Shown in pieces: positions 36,335 through 45,060 of a stretch of DNA of 64,000 nucleotides. Made by a program: the position numbers and the translations under genes. The notes under the pieces were generated by a model. That model was given only the letters and a program-made list of their open reading frames with translations. It did not search any database and had not been told where the DNA came from. Source of the DNA: Hymenobacter volaticus (GTDB taxonomy: Bacteria > Bacteroidota > Bacteroidia > Cytophagales > Hymenobacteraceae); assembly GCF_022921055.1 (NCBI RefSeq), contig NZ_CP095061.1, forward strand, positions 2,519,501 to 2,583,500. The letters are read 5' to 3'. Every line of letters begins with the position of its first letter. Position 1 is the stretch's first letter.

Positions 36335-36610
36335 ATGAAACTCACTACCGAAGCAAAACAGGCTATTTTCGAAAAAAATAGCTTGCAAAAAGTGGCTACC
36401 GATACCGGTTCAGCCGAAGCTCAAATCGCGCTGTTTACGCACCGCATCACGCACCTCACGGAGCATTTGAAGGTTAACAAGAAGGATTTCTCGACTCGTT
36501 TGGGTCTGTTGAAACTTGTTGGTAAGCGCCGCCGGATGTTGGATTACCTCCAGCACCGCGAAATCAACCGCTACCGTGCTATTATCAAGGAGCTAGGTAT
36601 TCGTAAGTAA
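36335..36610 (+). CDS. rpsO: 30S ribosomal protein S15
   Basis: 91 residues: MKLTTEAKQAIFEKN, GSAEAQIALFTHRITHLTEHLK, FSTRLGLLKLVGKRRRMLDYL, ending YRAIIKELGIRK, the full S15 pattern. It binds 16S rRNA early in small-subunit assembly. ATG at 36335. A terminator follows 13 bases after the stop, and pnp begins 184 bases later; rpsO-pnp adjacency is a conserved arrangement. Confidence 0.98.
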   Translation: MKLTTEAKQAIFEKNSLQKVATDTGSAEAQIALFTHRITHLTEHLKVNKKDFSTRLGLLKLVGKRRRMLDYLQHREINRYRAIIKELGIRK

Positions 36611-36623
36611 CCTGGCCCCGTTG

Positions 36624-36667
36624 GAGCAGGGAGCCTTTCCTCATCGAAAGGTTCCCTGCTCTTTTTT
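36624..36667 (+). terminator. Intrinsic terminator after rpsO
   Basis: 16-bp stem GAGCAGGGAGCCTTTC / GAAAGGTTCCCTGCTC (one G-T pair) with a 6-nt loop and six T residues. Confidence 0.9.
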
Positions 36668-36794
36668 ATATCGGTTGGGTACCTTTTTCTTGCCCTCGCT
36701 GTTATATTCCAAAGTATATTCCCTAGAGCAAAGCTGGGCCGTAGCCGGTCCTGTTTTTTCGGTTGCTCGCCCGCTGTCGCTTCCAAGCAAATAG

Positions 36795-38960
36795 ATGATG
36801 CCCAACTACAACGCGGTTACCAAACACATTACCCTGCCGGATGGCCGGCAGATTTCCATTGAAACTGGCAAATTGGCCAAGTTCGCTGACGGTGCCGTTG
36901 TGGTACGGCTCGGCGATGCCATGCTCCTGGCCACGGTAGTATCGCAGCCGAGTTCGCGCGGCGACGTAGACTTCCTGCCTTTATCAGTTGATTACCAGGA
37001 AAAATTTGGTGGTGCTGGTAAGATTCCCGGTTCGTTTCAGCGCCGCGAAGGTCGCATTTCCGACTACGAGATTCTGGTGAGTCGCCTCGTAGACCGCATT
37101 TTGCGCCCGATGTTCCCTAAAGACTATCACTACGAAGTACAAGTACTCGTTACGTTGATTTCGGCCGATAAAGAAGTGCAACCCGACGCACTCGCTGCTT
37201 TGGCTGCTTCGGCTGCCCTGTCGGTTTCCGATATTCCTTTTGCTGGTCCTATCTCTGAAGTACGGGTTGCTCGTATCGATGGTAAACTGCAAATTAACCC
37301 CAAGACGGCGGACATTGCTCGCGCTGATATCGACCTGATTGTAGGTGCCACCGCCGATTCAGTGGCCATGGTAGAAGGGGAGATGAATGAAGTGAGCGAG
37401 GAGGAAATGGTAGAAGCCATTGCCTACGCCCATGAAGCAATTAAGGAGCAAGTACGCGTCCAGAGCGAATTGGCTGCTGAAATTGAGAAGTCGCACGTTA
37501 AGCGCGAGTATCCGAAGTACGAGGAAAACGAAGAGCTAAAGCAGCGTATTACCGAAGCTGTTTATCAGAGAGCTTACGAGGTTGCCAAGTCGGGTAATAC
37601 CAGCAAAGCAGGCCGCAAAGAGTCTTTCGGGGCTATCAAGAAGCCACTACTGGAAGAATTACTAACTGAAAATCCGGAGCTCGATCAGAAGATGTTTGGC
37701 CGTTACTACGGTTCGGCTGAGAAGAAGGCAATCCGCGATATGATGATCAAGGAACGCACGCGTCTCGATGGTCGTCAGCTCACGGAAATTCGCCCTATTT
37801 GGTCTGAAGTCAACTATCTGCCCGGTGCGCACGGTTCGGCCTTGTTTACCCGTGGCGAAACTCAATCTTTGACCACGGTAGCCCTTGGTACTAAGCTCGA
37901 CGAGCAGATTATCGACTCGGCTATGCAATCGGGGTACAGCAAGTTTATGCTGCATTACAACTTCCCGGCCTTCTCGACCGGCGAAGTGAAGCCAAACCGC
38001 GGCCCTGGCCGCCGCGAAGTTGGCCACGGTAACTTGGCTATGCGCTCGTTGAAGCGGGTGTTGCCTGCCGAAGAAGAAAACCCTTACACCATCCGCATCG
38101 TGTCGGACATCTTGGAGTCGAACGGCTCTTCGTCGATGGCCACGGTATGCGCTGGCTCGCTGGCGCTGATGGACGCGGGCGTTAAAGTGCGCGCTGCCGT
38201 TTCGGGTATTGCCATGGGCTTGGTGCAAGACAAGGAAACCGGTGAATACGCTGTACTGAGCGACATTCTCGGCGATGAGGACCACCTCGGTGACATGGAC
38301 TTCAAAGTAACGGGCACCGAAAAGGGTATCGTAGCTTGCCAGATGGACATCAAAATCCAGGGCTTGAGCAGCGAAATCATGACGGCAGCTTTGCACCAGG
38401 CCCGCGAAGGCCGGTTGCACATCCTCGGTGAGATGGCCAAAACCATCAACACCCCGGCAGCCGACTTGAAGCCACATACGCCCCGCTCGCACAAGATGCT
38501 CATCGATAAAGAATATATCGGTGCTGTTATCGGGCCCGGCGGCAAGGTTATTCAGCAGATTCAGAAGGATACCAACGCCACGGTTATCATCGAAGAGAAG
38601 GACGAGAAAGGCCACGTGAGCATCTACGCTTCCAACAAGGAAGATATGCAAGCCGCTATCAGCCGAATTCAAGCCATTGCCGCTACGCCAGAAGTAGGCG
38701 AAACCTACAAAGGCAAAGTGCGCAGCATTCAGCCCTACGGTGCTTTTGTAGAGATTATGCCGGGTAAAGATGGCCTGTTGCACATCTCGGAGGTATCGCA
38801 CGAGCGCCTTTCAGCGCTGGAAGGCGTACTCGAGGTAGGGCAGGAGATAGACGTGAAACTGCTCGACATCGACAAGAAAACGGGCAAGTACCGCTTATCG
38901 CGTAAGGTTCTTTTGCCGAAGCCAGAACGGGCAACCGAACAGAACGGTACGGTTCAATAA
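36795..38960 (+). CDS. pnp: Polyribonucleotide nucleotidyltransferase (PNPase)
   Basis: 721 residues: two RNase PH-like domains (catalytic segments [49 protein letters not shown]), an alpha-helical linker, then KH ([15 protein letters not shown]) and S1 ([18 protein letters not shown]) RNA-binding domains. It degrades RNA phosphorolytically and participates in the RNA degradosome. Length and order are normal. The start is ATG 36795; a second ATG follows directly. It sits between rpsO and rpoD. Confidence 0.98.
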   Translation: MMPNYNAVTKHITLPDGRQISIETGKLAKFADGAVVVRLGDAMLLATVVSQPSSRGDVDFLPLSVDYQEKFGGAGKIPGSFQRREGRISDYEILVSRLVDRILRPMFPKDYHYEVQVLVTLISADKEVQPDALAALAASAALSVSDIPFAGPISEVRVARIDGKLQINPKTADIARADIDLIVGATADSVAMVEGEMNEVSEEEMVEAIAYAHEAIKEQVRVQSELAAEIEKSHVKREYPKYEENEELKQRITEAVYQRAYEVAKSGNTSKAGRKESFGAIKKPLLEELLTENPELDQKMFGRYYGSAEKKAIRDMMIKERTRLDGRQLTEIRPIWSEVNYLPGAHGSALFTRGETQSLTTVALGTKLDEQIIDSAMQSGYSKFMLHYNFPAFSTGEVKPNRGPGRREVGHGNLAMRSLKRVLPAEEENPYTIRIVSDILESNGSSSMATVCAGSLALMDAGVKVRAAVSGIAMGLVQDKETGEYAVLSDILGDEDHLGDMDFKVTGTEKGIVACQMDIKIQGLSSEIMTAALHQAREGRLHILGEMAKTINTPAADLKPHTPRSHKMLIDKEYIGAVIGPGGKVIQQIQKDTNATVIIEEKDEKGHVSIYASNKEDMQAAISRIQAIAATPEVGETYKGKVRSIQPYGAFVEIMPGKDGLLHISEVSHERLSALEGVLEVGQEIDVKLLDIDKKTGKYRLSRKVLLPKPERATEQNGTVQ

Positions 38961-38977
38961 CAAACCGTCGAACTTTC

Positions 38978-39017
38978 GCGGGTATCACTACGTTGCTAAC
39001 AACTAATTGATACCCGC
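38978..39017 (+). repeat. Hairpin after pnp
   Basis: GCGGGTATCA (38978-38987) pairs perfectly with TGATACCCGC (39008-39017) around a 20-nt loop, 18 bases after the pnp stop, without a T-run. It may be a stabilising 3' structure. Confidence 0.5.
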
Positions 39018-39073
39018 AGAAAGGGTTTTCAGATGCTCATTATTTTCAGAAATACATACTTCTCGCGCCCGCA

Positions 39074-39936
39074 ATGAGACAGTTAAAAATCAGCAAGCAG
39101 ATTACCAATCGCGAAAGCCAGTCGCTGGATAAATATCTCCAGGAAATTGGTAAAGTGGATCTGCTCACTCCCGATGAGGAGGTGACGCTGGCGCAACGCA
39201 TCAAGGAAGGTGACCAGCAAGCGCTGGAAAAGCTAACAAAAGCCAACCTGCGTTTCGTGGTATCGGTAGCTAAGCAATATCAGAATCAGGGGTTGTCGTT
39301 GGGGATTTGATCAATGAGGGCAACCTTGGCTTGATCAAAGCTGCTAAGCGTTTCGACGAAACCCGTGGATTTAAATTTATTTCTTACGCCGTTTGGTGGA
39401 TTCGTCAGTCTATTCTGCAAGCTCTAGCCGAGCAGTCGCGCATTGTGCGTTTGCCGTTGAACCGGGTAGGTTCGCTTAATAAAATCAGCAAGTCGTTTTC
39501 GGAGCTAGAGCAGAAATTCGAGCGGGAGCCTTCGCCCGAAGAAATTGCTGAAGTACTGGAACTGACCACGTCGGAAGTAGTGGACACGCTCAAGATTTCG
39601 GGTCGCCACGTATCCGTTGACGCGCCGTTTGTGCAAGGTGAAGAAAACCGCTTGCTCGACGTGCTCGAAAACGAAGACGAAGAGTCACCGGATACGGGTT
39701 TGATGAACGACTCGCTTCGCAAGGAAGTGCAGCGTGCGCTCAGCACGCTTACCAAGCGCGAAGCCGACGTTATTACGCTGTATTTCGGCCTCAATGGCGA
39801 GCATTCTCTAACGCTGGAAGAGATTGGAGAAAAGTTCAACCTAACGCGTGAGCGGGTTCGTCAGATCAAAGAAAAAGCAATCCGTCGTTTGCGTCATACT
39901 TCGCGTTCGAAAGCGCTGAAGCCCTACCTGGGGTAA
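39074..39936 (+). CDS. rpoD: RNA polymerase primary sigma factor RpoD/SigA (frameshifted)
   Basis: Primary sigma factor of the short Bacteroidota type. The N-terminal part ([20 protein letters not shown]) covers region 1.2-2.1; region 2.3-2.4 reads [19 protein letters not shown], region 3 GRHVSVDAP, and region 4.2 [20 protein letters not shown]. In the sequence as given the G run at 39301-39304 is one base short, giving a stop after LSLGI; adding G restores [19 protein letters not shown] (287 residues), the normal length. This gene must be intact in a living cell, so it is the strongest evidence that these shifts are sequence errors. Its promoter class (TAnnTTTG) matches the boxes found elsewhere. 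Confidence 0.95.
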
Positions 39937-39986
39937 ATTTTTTACCCCATCGACCAAAAACCCCGGCCTTTGAGTTGGGGTTTTTT
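39930..39986 (+). terminator. Terminator after rpoD (two hairpins)
   Basis: GGGGTAAA/TTTACCCC at 39930-39947 overlaps the stop codon, and AAAAACCCC (39956-39964) pairs with GGGGTTTTTT (39977-39986) around a 12-nt loop with a T-run. The second is a normal intrinsic terminator. Confidence 0.8.
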
Positions 39987-40107
39987 GTTGTTGAATGAAG
40001 TGAAGAACACTTCTTGGTAAGGCGCGAAATTTAGTGTTCGCTCTGCGTGTTGTAGCATCAGAGGACTGCTGCTCGACAGAACAGAGTGCCACTTTATTCT
40101 ACTCACT

Positions 40108-40115
40108 TACCTTTG
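40108..40115 (+). promoter_or_regulatory. TACCTTTG -7 box upstream of trxB
   Basis: Exact TAnnTTTG match 56 bases before the trxB ATG; the -33 element is unclear. Confidence 0.5.
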
Positions 40116-40170
40116 CTATCCAAATTCATCATTCCACGGCGCAAGCACAAGCGTGCGCCATCTTACTTTC

Positions 40171-41118
40171 ATGGAGAATAACACCCCGGAACACATAAAG
40201 TGTCTGATTATTGGCTCTGGCCCGGCTGGTTATACAGCTGCTATTTACGCTGCCCGCGCCAACTTGGCCCCCGTGATGTATCAAGGCTTGCAGCCTGGTG
40301 GCCAGCTTACGATTACCAACGACGTTGAAAACTTTCCCGGTTATCCAGACGGTGTGATGGGACCAGAAATGATGGAAGACCTGAGAAAGCAGGCTACCCG
40401 CTTCGGTACCGATATCCGCTACGGCATTGCTACGGCGGTAGACTTTTCGGGACATCCTCATAAAGTCACAATCGATGAAAAGGTGGAGCTAACGGCCGAT
40501 ACGGTCATCATTGCCACGGGTGCTTCCGCAAAGTGGTTGGGCTTGCCTTCCGAAATGCGTCTGAACGGTATGGGCGTATCCGCTTGCGCCGTGTGCGACG
40601 GGTTTTTCTATCGGGGCAAGGATGTAGCGATTGTGGGCGCTGGCGACACGGCTGCCGAAGAAGCCACCTATCTGGCCAACTTGTGCAGCAAGGTGTACAT
40701 GATTGTCCGGAAAGGAGAGATGCGTGCTTCCAAGATCATGCAGAAGCGCGTCATCGACAATCCCAAGATCGAGGTGTTGTGGAACACGGTGACCGAAGAA
40801 ATTTTGGGCGACCATGCCGTAGTAGGTGCCCGGGTTAAAAACGCCTTGACGCACGAAACGCGTGACCTAGACGTGGAAGGCTTCTTCGTAGCCATTGGGC
40901 ACGAGCCTAATTCCAAAATATTTCAGCCTTATTTGCACCACGACGAGCAAGGCTACTTGAAAACGCTGCCTGGCACTGCTAAAACCAATGTGGATGGCGT
41001 GTTTGCCTGTGGCGACGTGCAAGATTACACCTATCGCCAAGCCATTACGGCGGCCGGTTCGGGCTGCATGGCTGCCTTGGATGCGGAGCGCTATCTAGCC
41101 GCACTTGGCGACCATTAA
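40171..41118 (+). CDS. trxB: Thioredoxin reductase
   Basis: 315 residues. FAD motif IGSGPAGYTAAI, GGQLTITNDVENFPG, redox-active CAVCDG motif, NADPH motif VGAGDTAAEEA, and GDVQDYTYRQAITAAGSG at the FAD C-terminal site. It regenerates thioredoxin with NADPH. The ATG at 40171 is chosen (MENNTPEHIKC); an in-frame GTG at 40153 is possible. It differs clearly from the cysteine-less paralogue at 20357-21616. A palindromic intergenic sequence follows it. Confidence 0.97.
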   Translation: MENNTPEHIKCLIIGSGPAGYTAAIYAARANLAPVMYQGLQPGGQLTITNDVENFPGYPDGVMGPEMMEDLRKQATRFGTDIRYGIATAVDFSGHPHKVTIDEKVELTADTVIIATGASAKWLGLPSEMRLNGMGVSACAVCDGFFYRGKDVAIVGAGDTAAEEATYLANLCSKVYMIVRKGEMRASKIMQKRVIDNPKIEVLWNTVTEEILGDHAVVGARVKNALTHETRDLDVEGFFVAIGHEPNSKIFQPYLHHDEQGYLKTLPGTAKTNVDGVFACGDVQDYTYRQAITAAGSGCMAALDAERYLAALGDH

Positions 41119-41129
41119 GTGAAGTAGGA

Positions 41130-41220
41130 AAATAGAGAAGTGGTGAGTGACGTTCTGTGCGCAACTAGAACTGCACACTCACCATTTCCCTGTTTTACCG
41201 ACTCTCTATTTCACCATCTC
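41130..41220 (+). repeat. Imperfect palindrome between trxB and the M23 peptidase gene
   Basis: Left arm around 41125-41154 ends GGTGAGTG; right arm about 41176-41215 starts CACTCACC and ends with CTATTTCACC-like sequence. The arms match over about 20-24 nt with gaps, and the interior contains a GTTCT/AGAAC minor stem. No T-run. The exact ends are approximate. Confidence 0.45.
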
Positions 41221-41228
41221 ATCTTTTT

Positions 41229-42374
41229 TTGCTCTTGCTGAATTTTTTGAAACACTGGTTGCTGCCACTGCTATTGATCGGGCTGTTTCTTGGCTTGCCC
41301 GGCCACTTGCAGGCGCAGCGTCGGCCGGTGCCCAACCCGAAAGCTAAAGCGGGTGCCCCTACCAAGCGGAGCGACTTTTTTCGCCTCAAGTCGCCTACCA
41401 TCCGGTACGTACGTCCCGATACTACTATTCTAATTGAAACCGAGGAACTGCCCGACGACGCCTCCGACGCGGCAAAGTCTATCTTTTTTAACCCGGCCAA
41501 AAAGCTCTCTATTGTCAGCGAGGATACATCGTCGTTGAACGAGGGGGAGCAGCGCATCGTGGAAGTGAAAGAAGAAGTCAAAATAGATTCCTCCTGGATT
41601 CAGGTGGCCGGCTACTATGCCATTTGGGATACACACAACATCAACCCTTACCGCGTTGATGGCCGCCGCATCCGGGATACATTGAATTTAAAACTTACGG
41701 AGCCTGAAAAGCAGCGTTACGCCAAAATGCCGCTCATAAAAACGCCAATGACGTCTGATTTCGGCTTTCGCGGCTACCGTTGGCACTACGGCGTGGATCT
41801 GGACCTGGAAACTGGCGACTCCGTGAAAGCCGCTTTTGATGGCGTAGTGCGCATCAGTAAGTGGGACGGTTCTGGCTATGGCAATTACCTCTTGGTGCGT
41901 CACTACAACGGTATTGAAACGCTATATGGCCATTTGCAAAAGGCCCTTGTGGCACCGGGTACGTTCGTGAAAGCTGGCCAGCTAATCGGCTATGGTGGTA
42001 GCACTGGTCGTAGCACCGGGTCACACCTGCATTTCGAAGTCCGGTACGAAGGCAACCCCATTGATCCGGAGCGGATGTACGATTTTCCGGATTATCGGCT
42101 GATTAAAGACAATTTTCAGATCACGTCGGCGCTGTTCAACTACTACAGCAAGTCGTTGAAATACCGCGGTGGTAGTGTGCCGGGAGCTGCCTCGCGCAGT
42201 AGTAGCAGCCGGGGTCGTCCGACAGCGGCCAGGCGCGTGGTCACGCATAAGGTCCGCAGTGGCGATACGCTGTCTGAAATTGCCGATAAGTACGGGGTGT
42301 CGCAGGCCCAGCTGCGGCGTTTGAACGGGGGAACAGCCGTTCTGCGAATTGGGCGCTCGTTGCGAGTTAAATAG
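41229..42374 (+). CDS. M23-family metallopeptidase with C-terminal LysM domain
   Basis: 381 residues. The hydrophobic N-terminus (LLNFLKHWLLPLLLIGLFLG...LQAQ) is a signal peptide; the M23 domain (about 165-280) has the zinc ligands in RWHYGVDLDLE (HxxxD) and SHLHFEV (HxH); a LysM domain at the C-terminus (VTHKVRSGDTLSEIADKYGV) binds peptidoglycan. It likely cuts or anchors in the cell wall (NlpD-like). The start is TTG at 41229, since no ATG lies in frame upstream; this start is uncertain. It follows trxB and precedes bshB1 in the same direction. Confidence 0.9.
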   Translation: MLLLNFLKHWLLPLLLIGLFLGLPGHLQAQRRPVPNPKAKAGAPTKRSDFFRLKSPTIRYVRPDTTILIETEELPDDASDAAKSIFFNPAKKLSIVSEDTSSLNEGEQRIVEVKEEVKIDSSWIQVAGYYAIWDTHNINPYRVDGRRIRDTLNLKLTEPEKQRYAKMPLIKTPMTSDFGFRGYRWHYGVDLDLETGDSVKAAFDGVVRISKWDGSGYGNYLLVRHYNGIETLYGHLQKALVAPGTFVKAGQLIGYGGSTGRSTGSHLHFEVRYEGNPIDPERMYDFPDYRLIKDNFQITSALFNYYSKSLKYRGGSVPGAASRSSSSRGRPTAARRVVTHKVRSGDTLSEIADKYGVSQAQLRRLNGGTAVLRIGRSLRVK

Positions 42375-42382
42375 TAGCTTTG
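42375..42382 (+). promoter_or_regulatory. TAGCTTTG -7 box upstream of bshB1
   Basis: TAGCTTTG sits 23 nt after a TTG (42349-42351) and just before the palindrome at 42384, so the hairpin would be in the bshB1 leader RNA. Confidence 0.45.
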
Positions 42383-42383
42383 T

Positions 42384-42455
42384 GGCGGAATATGGGGATG
42401 GTTGGTTGTTCAAATACTTGTGTTATTGAACCGCCAACCATTTCCTTATTCCGCC
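42384..42455 (+). repeat. Long imperfect palindrome in front of bshB1
   Basis: 30-nt arms (42384-42413 and 42426-42455) are reverse complements with about six mismatches, around a 12-nt loop. Left arm begins GGCGGAATA, right arm ends TATTCCGCC. It is in the leader if the upstream box is used. It resembles other palindromes in the window (3601, 59815). Confidence 0.7.
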
Positions 42456-42473
42456 TTTTACTAATTCGAGTAC

Positions 42474-43193
42474 ATGAAACTAGATATTTTGGCCATAGGG
42501 GCGCATCCCGACGACGTGGAAATGTCGGCTTCGGGTACGCTGGCGGCCGCCGTAGCGGCGGGTAAGAAGGTGGGCATAGTCGATCTAACGCGCGGTGAAC
42601 TAGGTACGCGCGGCACTCCGGCCATTCGAGCGCAGGAAGCTGAGGCAGCTTGCCGCGTTTTAAGCTTGAGCAGTCGCGAAAACTTAGGCTTAGCCGATGG
42701 CTTTTTCCGCAACGACCGAGAGCATCAACTGCCAATTATTGCGGCCATCCGGCGCTATCAGCCCGATGTAGTGCTTTGCAACGCTATTCACGACCGGCAT
42801 CCCGACCACGGCCGCGGTTCGCAACTGGTCTCGGAATCGTGCTTTCTAGCTGGCCTACGCATGATAGAAACCCTAGACCACGATGGCCAGCCTCAGGCAC
42901 CTTGGCGGCCCAAGCATGTGTACCACTACATTCAGGACCGGCAGATTCCCGCCGATTTCGTGGTAGATATATCAGCGCATTGGGGTAAGAAGTGGGAGTC
43001 CATTCAGGCATATCAGACGCAGTTTTTCAACCCCAACAGCACGGAGCCAGCAACCTATTTGTCTAGCGAAGAATTCGGCAAGTTTATGGAAGCTCGGGCC
43101 CGCGAATTTGGTCACCTAATAGGTGTGGAGTTTGGAGAAGGCTTCACAAGAGAGCGAACCTTGGGAGTGCGGCAAGTGACTGATTTTATATGA
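42474..43193 (+). CDS. bshB1: Bacillithiol biosynthesis deacetylase BshB1
   Basis: 239-residue PIG-L family zinc deacetylase. The zinc motif AHPDD (14-18) and the later HPDH motif (AIHDRHPDHGRGS) are complete; the segment GIVDLTRGELGTRGTPAIRAQEA is typical of BshB1. It removes the acetyl group from GlcNAc-malate to make glucosaminyl-malate, the second step of bacillithiol synthesis, the cell's glutathione substitute. ATG at 42474. The other bsh genes are not in this window. Confidence 0.93.
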   Translation: MKLDILAIGAHPDDVEMSASGTLAAAVAAGKKVGIVDLTRGELGTRGTPAIRAQEAEAACRVLSLSSRENLGLADGFFRNDREHQLPIIAAIRRYQPDVVLCNAIHDRHPDHGRGSQLVSESCFLAGLRMIETLDHDGQPQAPWRPKHVYHYIQDRQIPADFVVDISAHWGKKWESIQAYQTQFFNPNSTEPATYLSSEEFGKFMEARAREFGHLIGVEFGEGFTRERTLGVRQVTDFI

Positions 43194-43210
43194 TCAGTTT
43201 GGCTGTACTC

Positions 43211-43273
43211 AACCTCAACTACAAAAAGAAAGCCCGGCTAATGCAGCCGGGCTTTCTTTTTGTAGTTGAGGTT
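43211..43273. terminator. Perfect 29-bp hairpin terminator between bshB1 and accC
   Basis: 43211-43239 and 43245-43273 are exact reverse complements over 29 nt with a 5-nt loop (AATGC). The arms carry A- and T-rich tracts on both sides, so it should work in both directions for the convergent bshB1 and accC genes. The length and perfection are unusual. Confidence 0.9.
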
Positions 43274-43282
43274 GGCGGCTTA

Positions 43283-44794
43283 TCACCGTACACCTAGGCG
43301 GTTGCGCTTCCAAGCTGAGCCAGTTGTTACTGCCGAAGCATCTGAGGAGGTTACTACAGCAGGCTTCTTGTCGGTCATGAGCATGGCTCCTAGCACAGCG
43401 GCTACTTTAGCGATGGTATCATCTGGCTGAGTTGGTTTGAGGGCGTCTGCAGGGAAATGGTCGCGAATGAAATTGGTGTCGAAGTTGCCGCTTACAAAGG
43501 CGGGATGTTCGAGCACATAGCGACCGAAAGCTAAGGTGGTTTCGATGCCAGTGATTTGGTACTCGGCAATGGCCCGGAGCATGCGCGCTATAGCTTCCTC
43601 ACGGTCTTTGCCGAACGTGACCAGCTTGGCAATCATGGGGTCGTAGTAGATCGGAATTTCCATGCCTTGCTCGAAGCCATCGTCGACGCGGACGCCGGGG
43701 CCCTGAGGACGCACGTAGGTGGTCAGGGTTCCGATATCGGGCAGGAAGTTGTTCTGTGGATCTTCGGCGTACACACGCAACTCTAGGGCGTGGCCGGTAA
43801 TAGTAAGGTCGTCTTGAGAGAAGCTCAGCGGCTCGCCCTGGGCCACTTTAATTTGCTCTTTCACCAAGTCGAGGCCCGTAATCTGCTCCGTAACGGGGTG
43901 TTCTACTTGAAGGCGGGTGTTCATTTCCAGGAAGTAGAAGTTTTTGTGCTCATCTAGCAAGAATTCTACGGTGCCGGCACCGGTGTAGTCGCAAGCACGG
44001 GCCACATCAACGGCGCACTTGCCCATGGCGGCGCGCAGTTCGGGCGTGAGCACTGAGGAAGGCGCTTCTTCAATAACTTTTTGGTGACGGCGCTGAATAC
44101 TGCATTCCCGCTCAAACAGATGCACAATGTTGCCGTGCTCGTCGCCGAGTACCTGGATTTCAATATGCCGGGGGCCGGTTACAAACTTCTCTATGAACAC
44201 CGAGCCATCACCAAAGGCCGAAGTCGCCTCTGATACGGCAAGCTGCATCTGCTCTTCGAACTCGGTGGCATTGTTCACGATGCGCATCCCCTTGCCACCG
44301 CCGCCAGCTGAAGCCTTAATGAGAATGGGGAAACCAACCTCTGAAGCTATGCGCTTGGCCTCTTCCACATCGCTGATGGCTTCGTCGGTGCCGGGTACTA
44401 AGGGGATATTGTAGGCCTTTACGGCCTGCTTGGCCGAGAGCTTGTCGCCCATGATGTTCATGGCCTCCGGTGAGGGACCCACGAAAATAAGCCCGGCCTC
44501 CGTGACCATGCGGGCAAACTCCGCATTCTCGCTCAAAAAACCGTAGCCTGGGTGAATCGCATCAACGCCTAGTTGCCGGCACACTTCCAGGATCTTGTCG
44601 CCGCGCAGGTAGCTTTGAGCGGAGGCGGGCGGACCTACGCACACGGCTTCATCGGCGTAGCGTACGTGCAAGGCGTTGCGGTCGGCTTCAGAATAAATAG
44701 CTACTGTTTGGATGCCCATTTCGCGGGCTGAGCGCAACACGCGCAACGCTATTTCGCCCCGGTTGGCAACGAGCAGCTTGGTGATTTTTGTCAT
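43283..44794 (-). CDS. accC: Biotin carboxylase subunit of acyl-CoA carboxylase
   Basis: 503-residue ATP-grasp biotin carboxylase: MTKITKLLVANRGEIALRVL, GYGFLSENAEFA, ATP site KASAGGGGKGMRIV, EKFVTGPRHIEIQVLGD, and ECSIQRRHQKVIEEAPS followed by EMNTRLQVEHPVTE. It carboxylates biotin on BCCP in the first step of fatty-acid (or acyl-CoA) carboxylation. There is no fused BCCP domain; a C-terminal extension (about 450-503) is low-complexity Ser/Thr/Lys. ATG at 44792-44794. It is not next to accB here. Confidence 0.93.
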   Translation of the reverse strand: MTKITKLLVANRGEIALRVLRSAREMGIQTVAIYSEADRNALHVRYADEAVCVGPPASAQSYLRGDKILEVCRQLGVDAIHPGYGFLSENAEFARMVTEAGLIFVGPSPEAMNIMGDKLSAKQAVKAYNIPLVPGTDEAISDVEEAKRIASEVGFPILIKASAGGGGKGMRIVNNATEFEEQMQLAVSEATSAFGDGSVFIEKFVTGPRHIEIQVLGDEHGNIVHLFERECSIQRRHQKVIEEAPSSVLTPELRAAMGKCAVDVARACDYTGAGTVEFLLDEHKNFYFLEMNTRLQVEHPVTEQITGLDLVKEQIKVAQGEPLSFSQDDLTITGHALELRVYAEDPQNNFLPDIGTLTTYVRPQGPGVRVDDGFEQGMEIPIYYDPMIAKLVTFGKDREEAIARMLRAIAEYQITGIETTLAFGRYVLEHPAFVSGNFDTNFIRDHFPADALKPTQPDDTIAKVAAVLGAMLMTDKKPAVVTSSDASAVTTGSAWKRNRLGVR

Positions 44795-44984
44795 GAGAGA
44801 GGTGGGAGAGGCAGGAAAGAAAAGGCACGTATTACGTCTTCGACTAGACGTTATGGTAAACAGAGCCGTTTATCGTTCAAAGAAACGCCTTTCCGGCGGC
44901 TCCGTAAAACGTCTAAGTTGATTAATAGAAGAGGAATACGGGTTGAAAGCCATTCTCTAGGCGGCTAGTTTTACCAGATTGCCA

Positions 44985-44992
44985 TAACTTTG
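44985..44992 (+). promoter_or_regulatory. TAACTTTG -7 box upstream of the oxoamine synthase gene
   Basis: TAnnTTTG match 69 bases before the GTG start at 45061; no convincing -33 element. Confidence 0.4.
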
Positions 44993-45060
44993 TACATTAT
45001 CCGAGGGTTAAGTGCAATCTTAACTTATCGTTTTCTTTTTCACTTTTAACCTGTTCCCTC

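Noticed and set aside
37662..38801. 379-residue minus-strand ORF across pnp
   Set aside because: Shadow of the high-quality PNPase frame; its composition is His/Asn-rich with no motifs.
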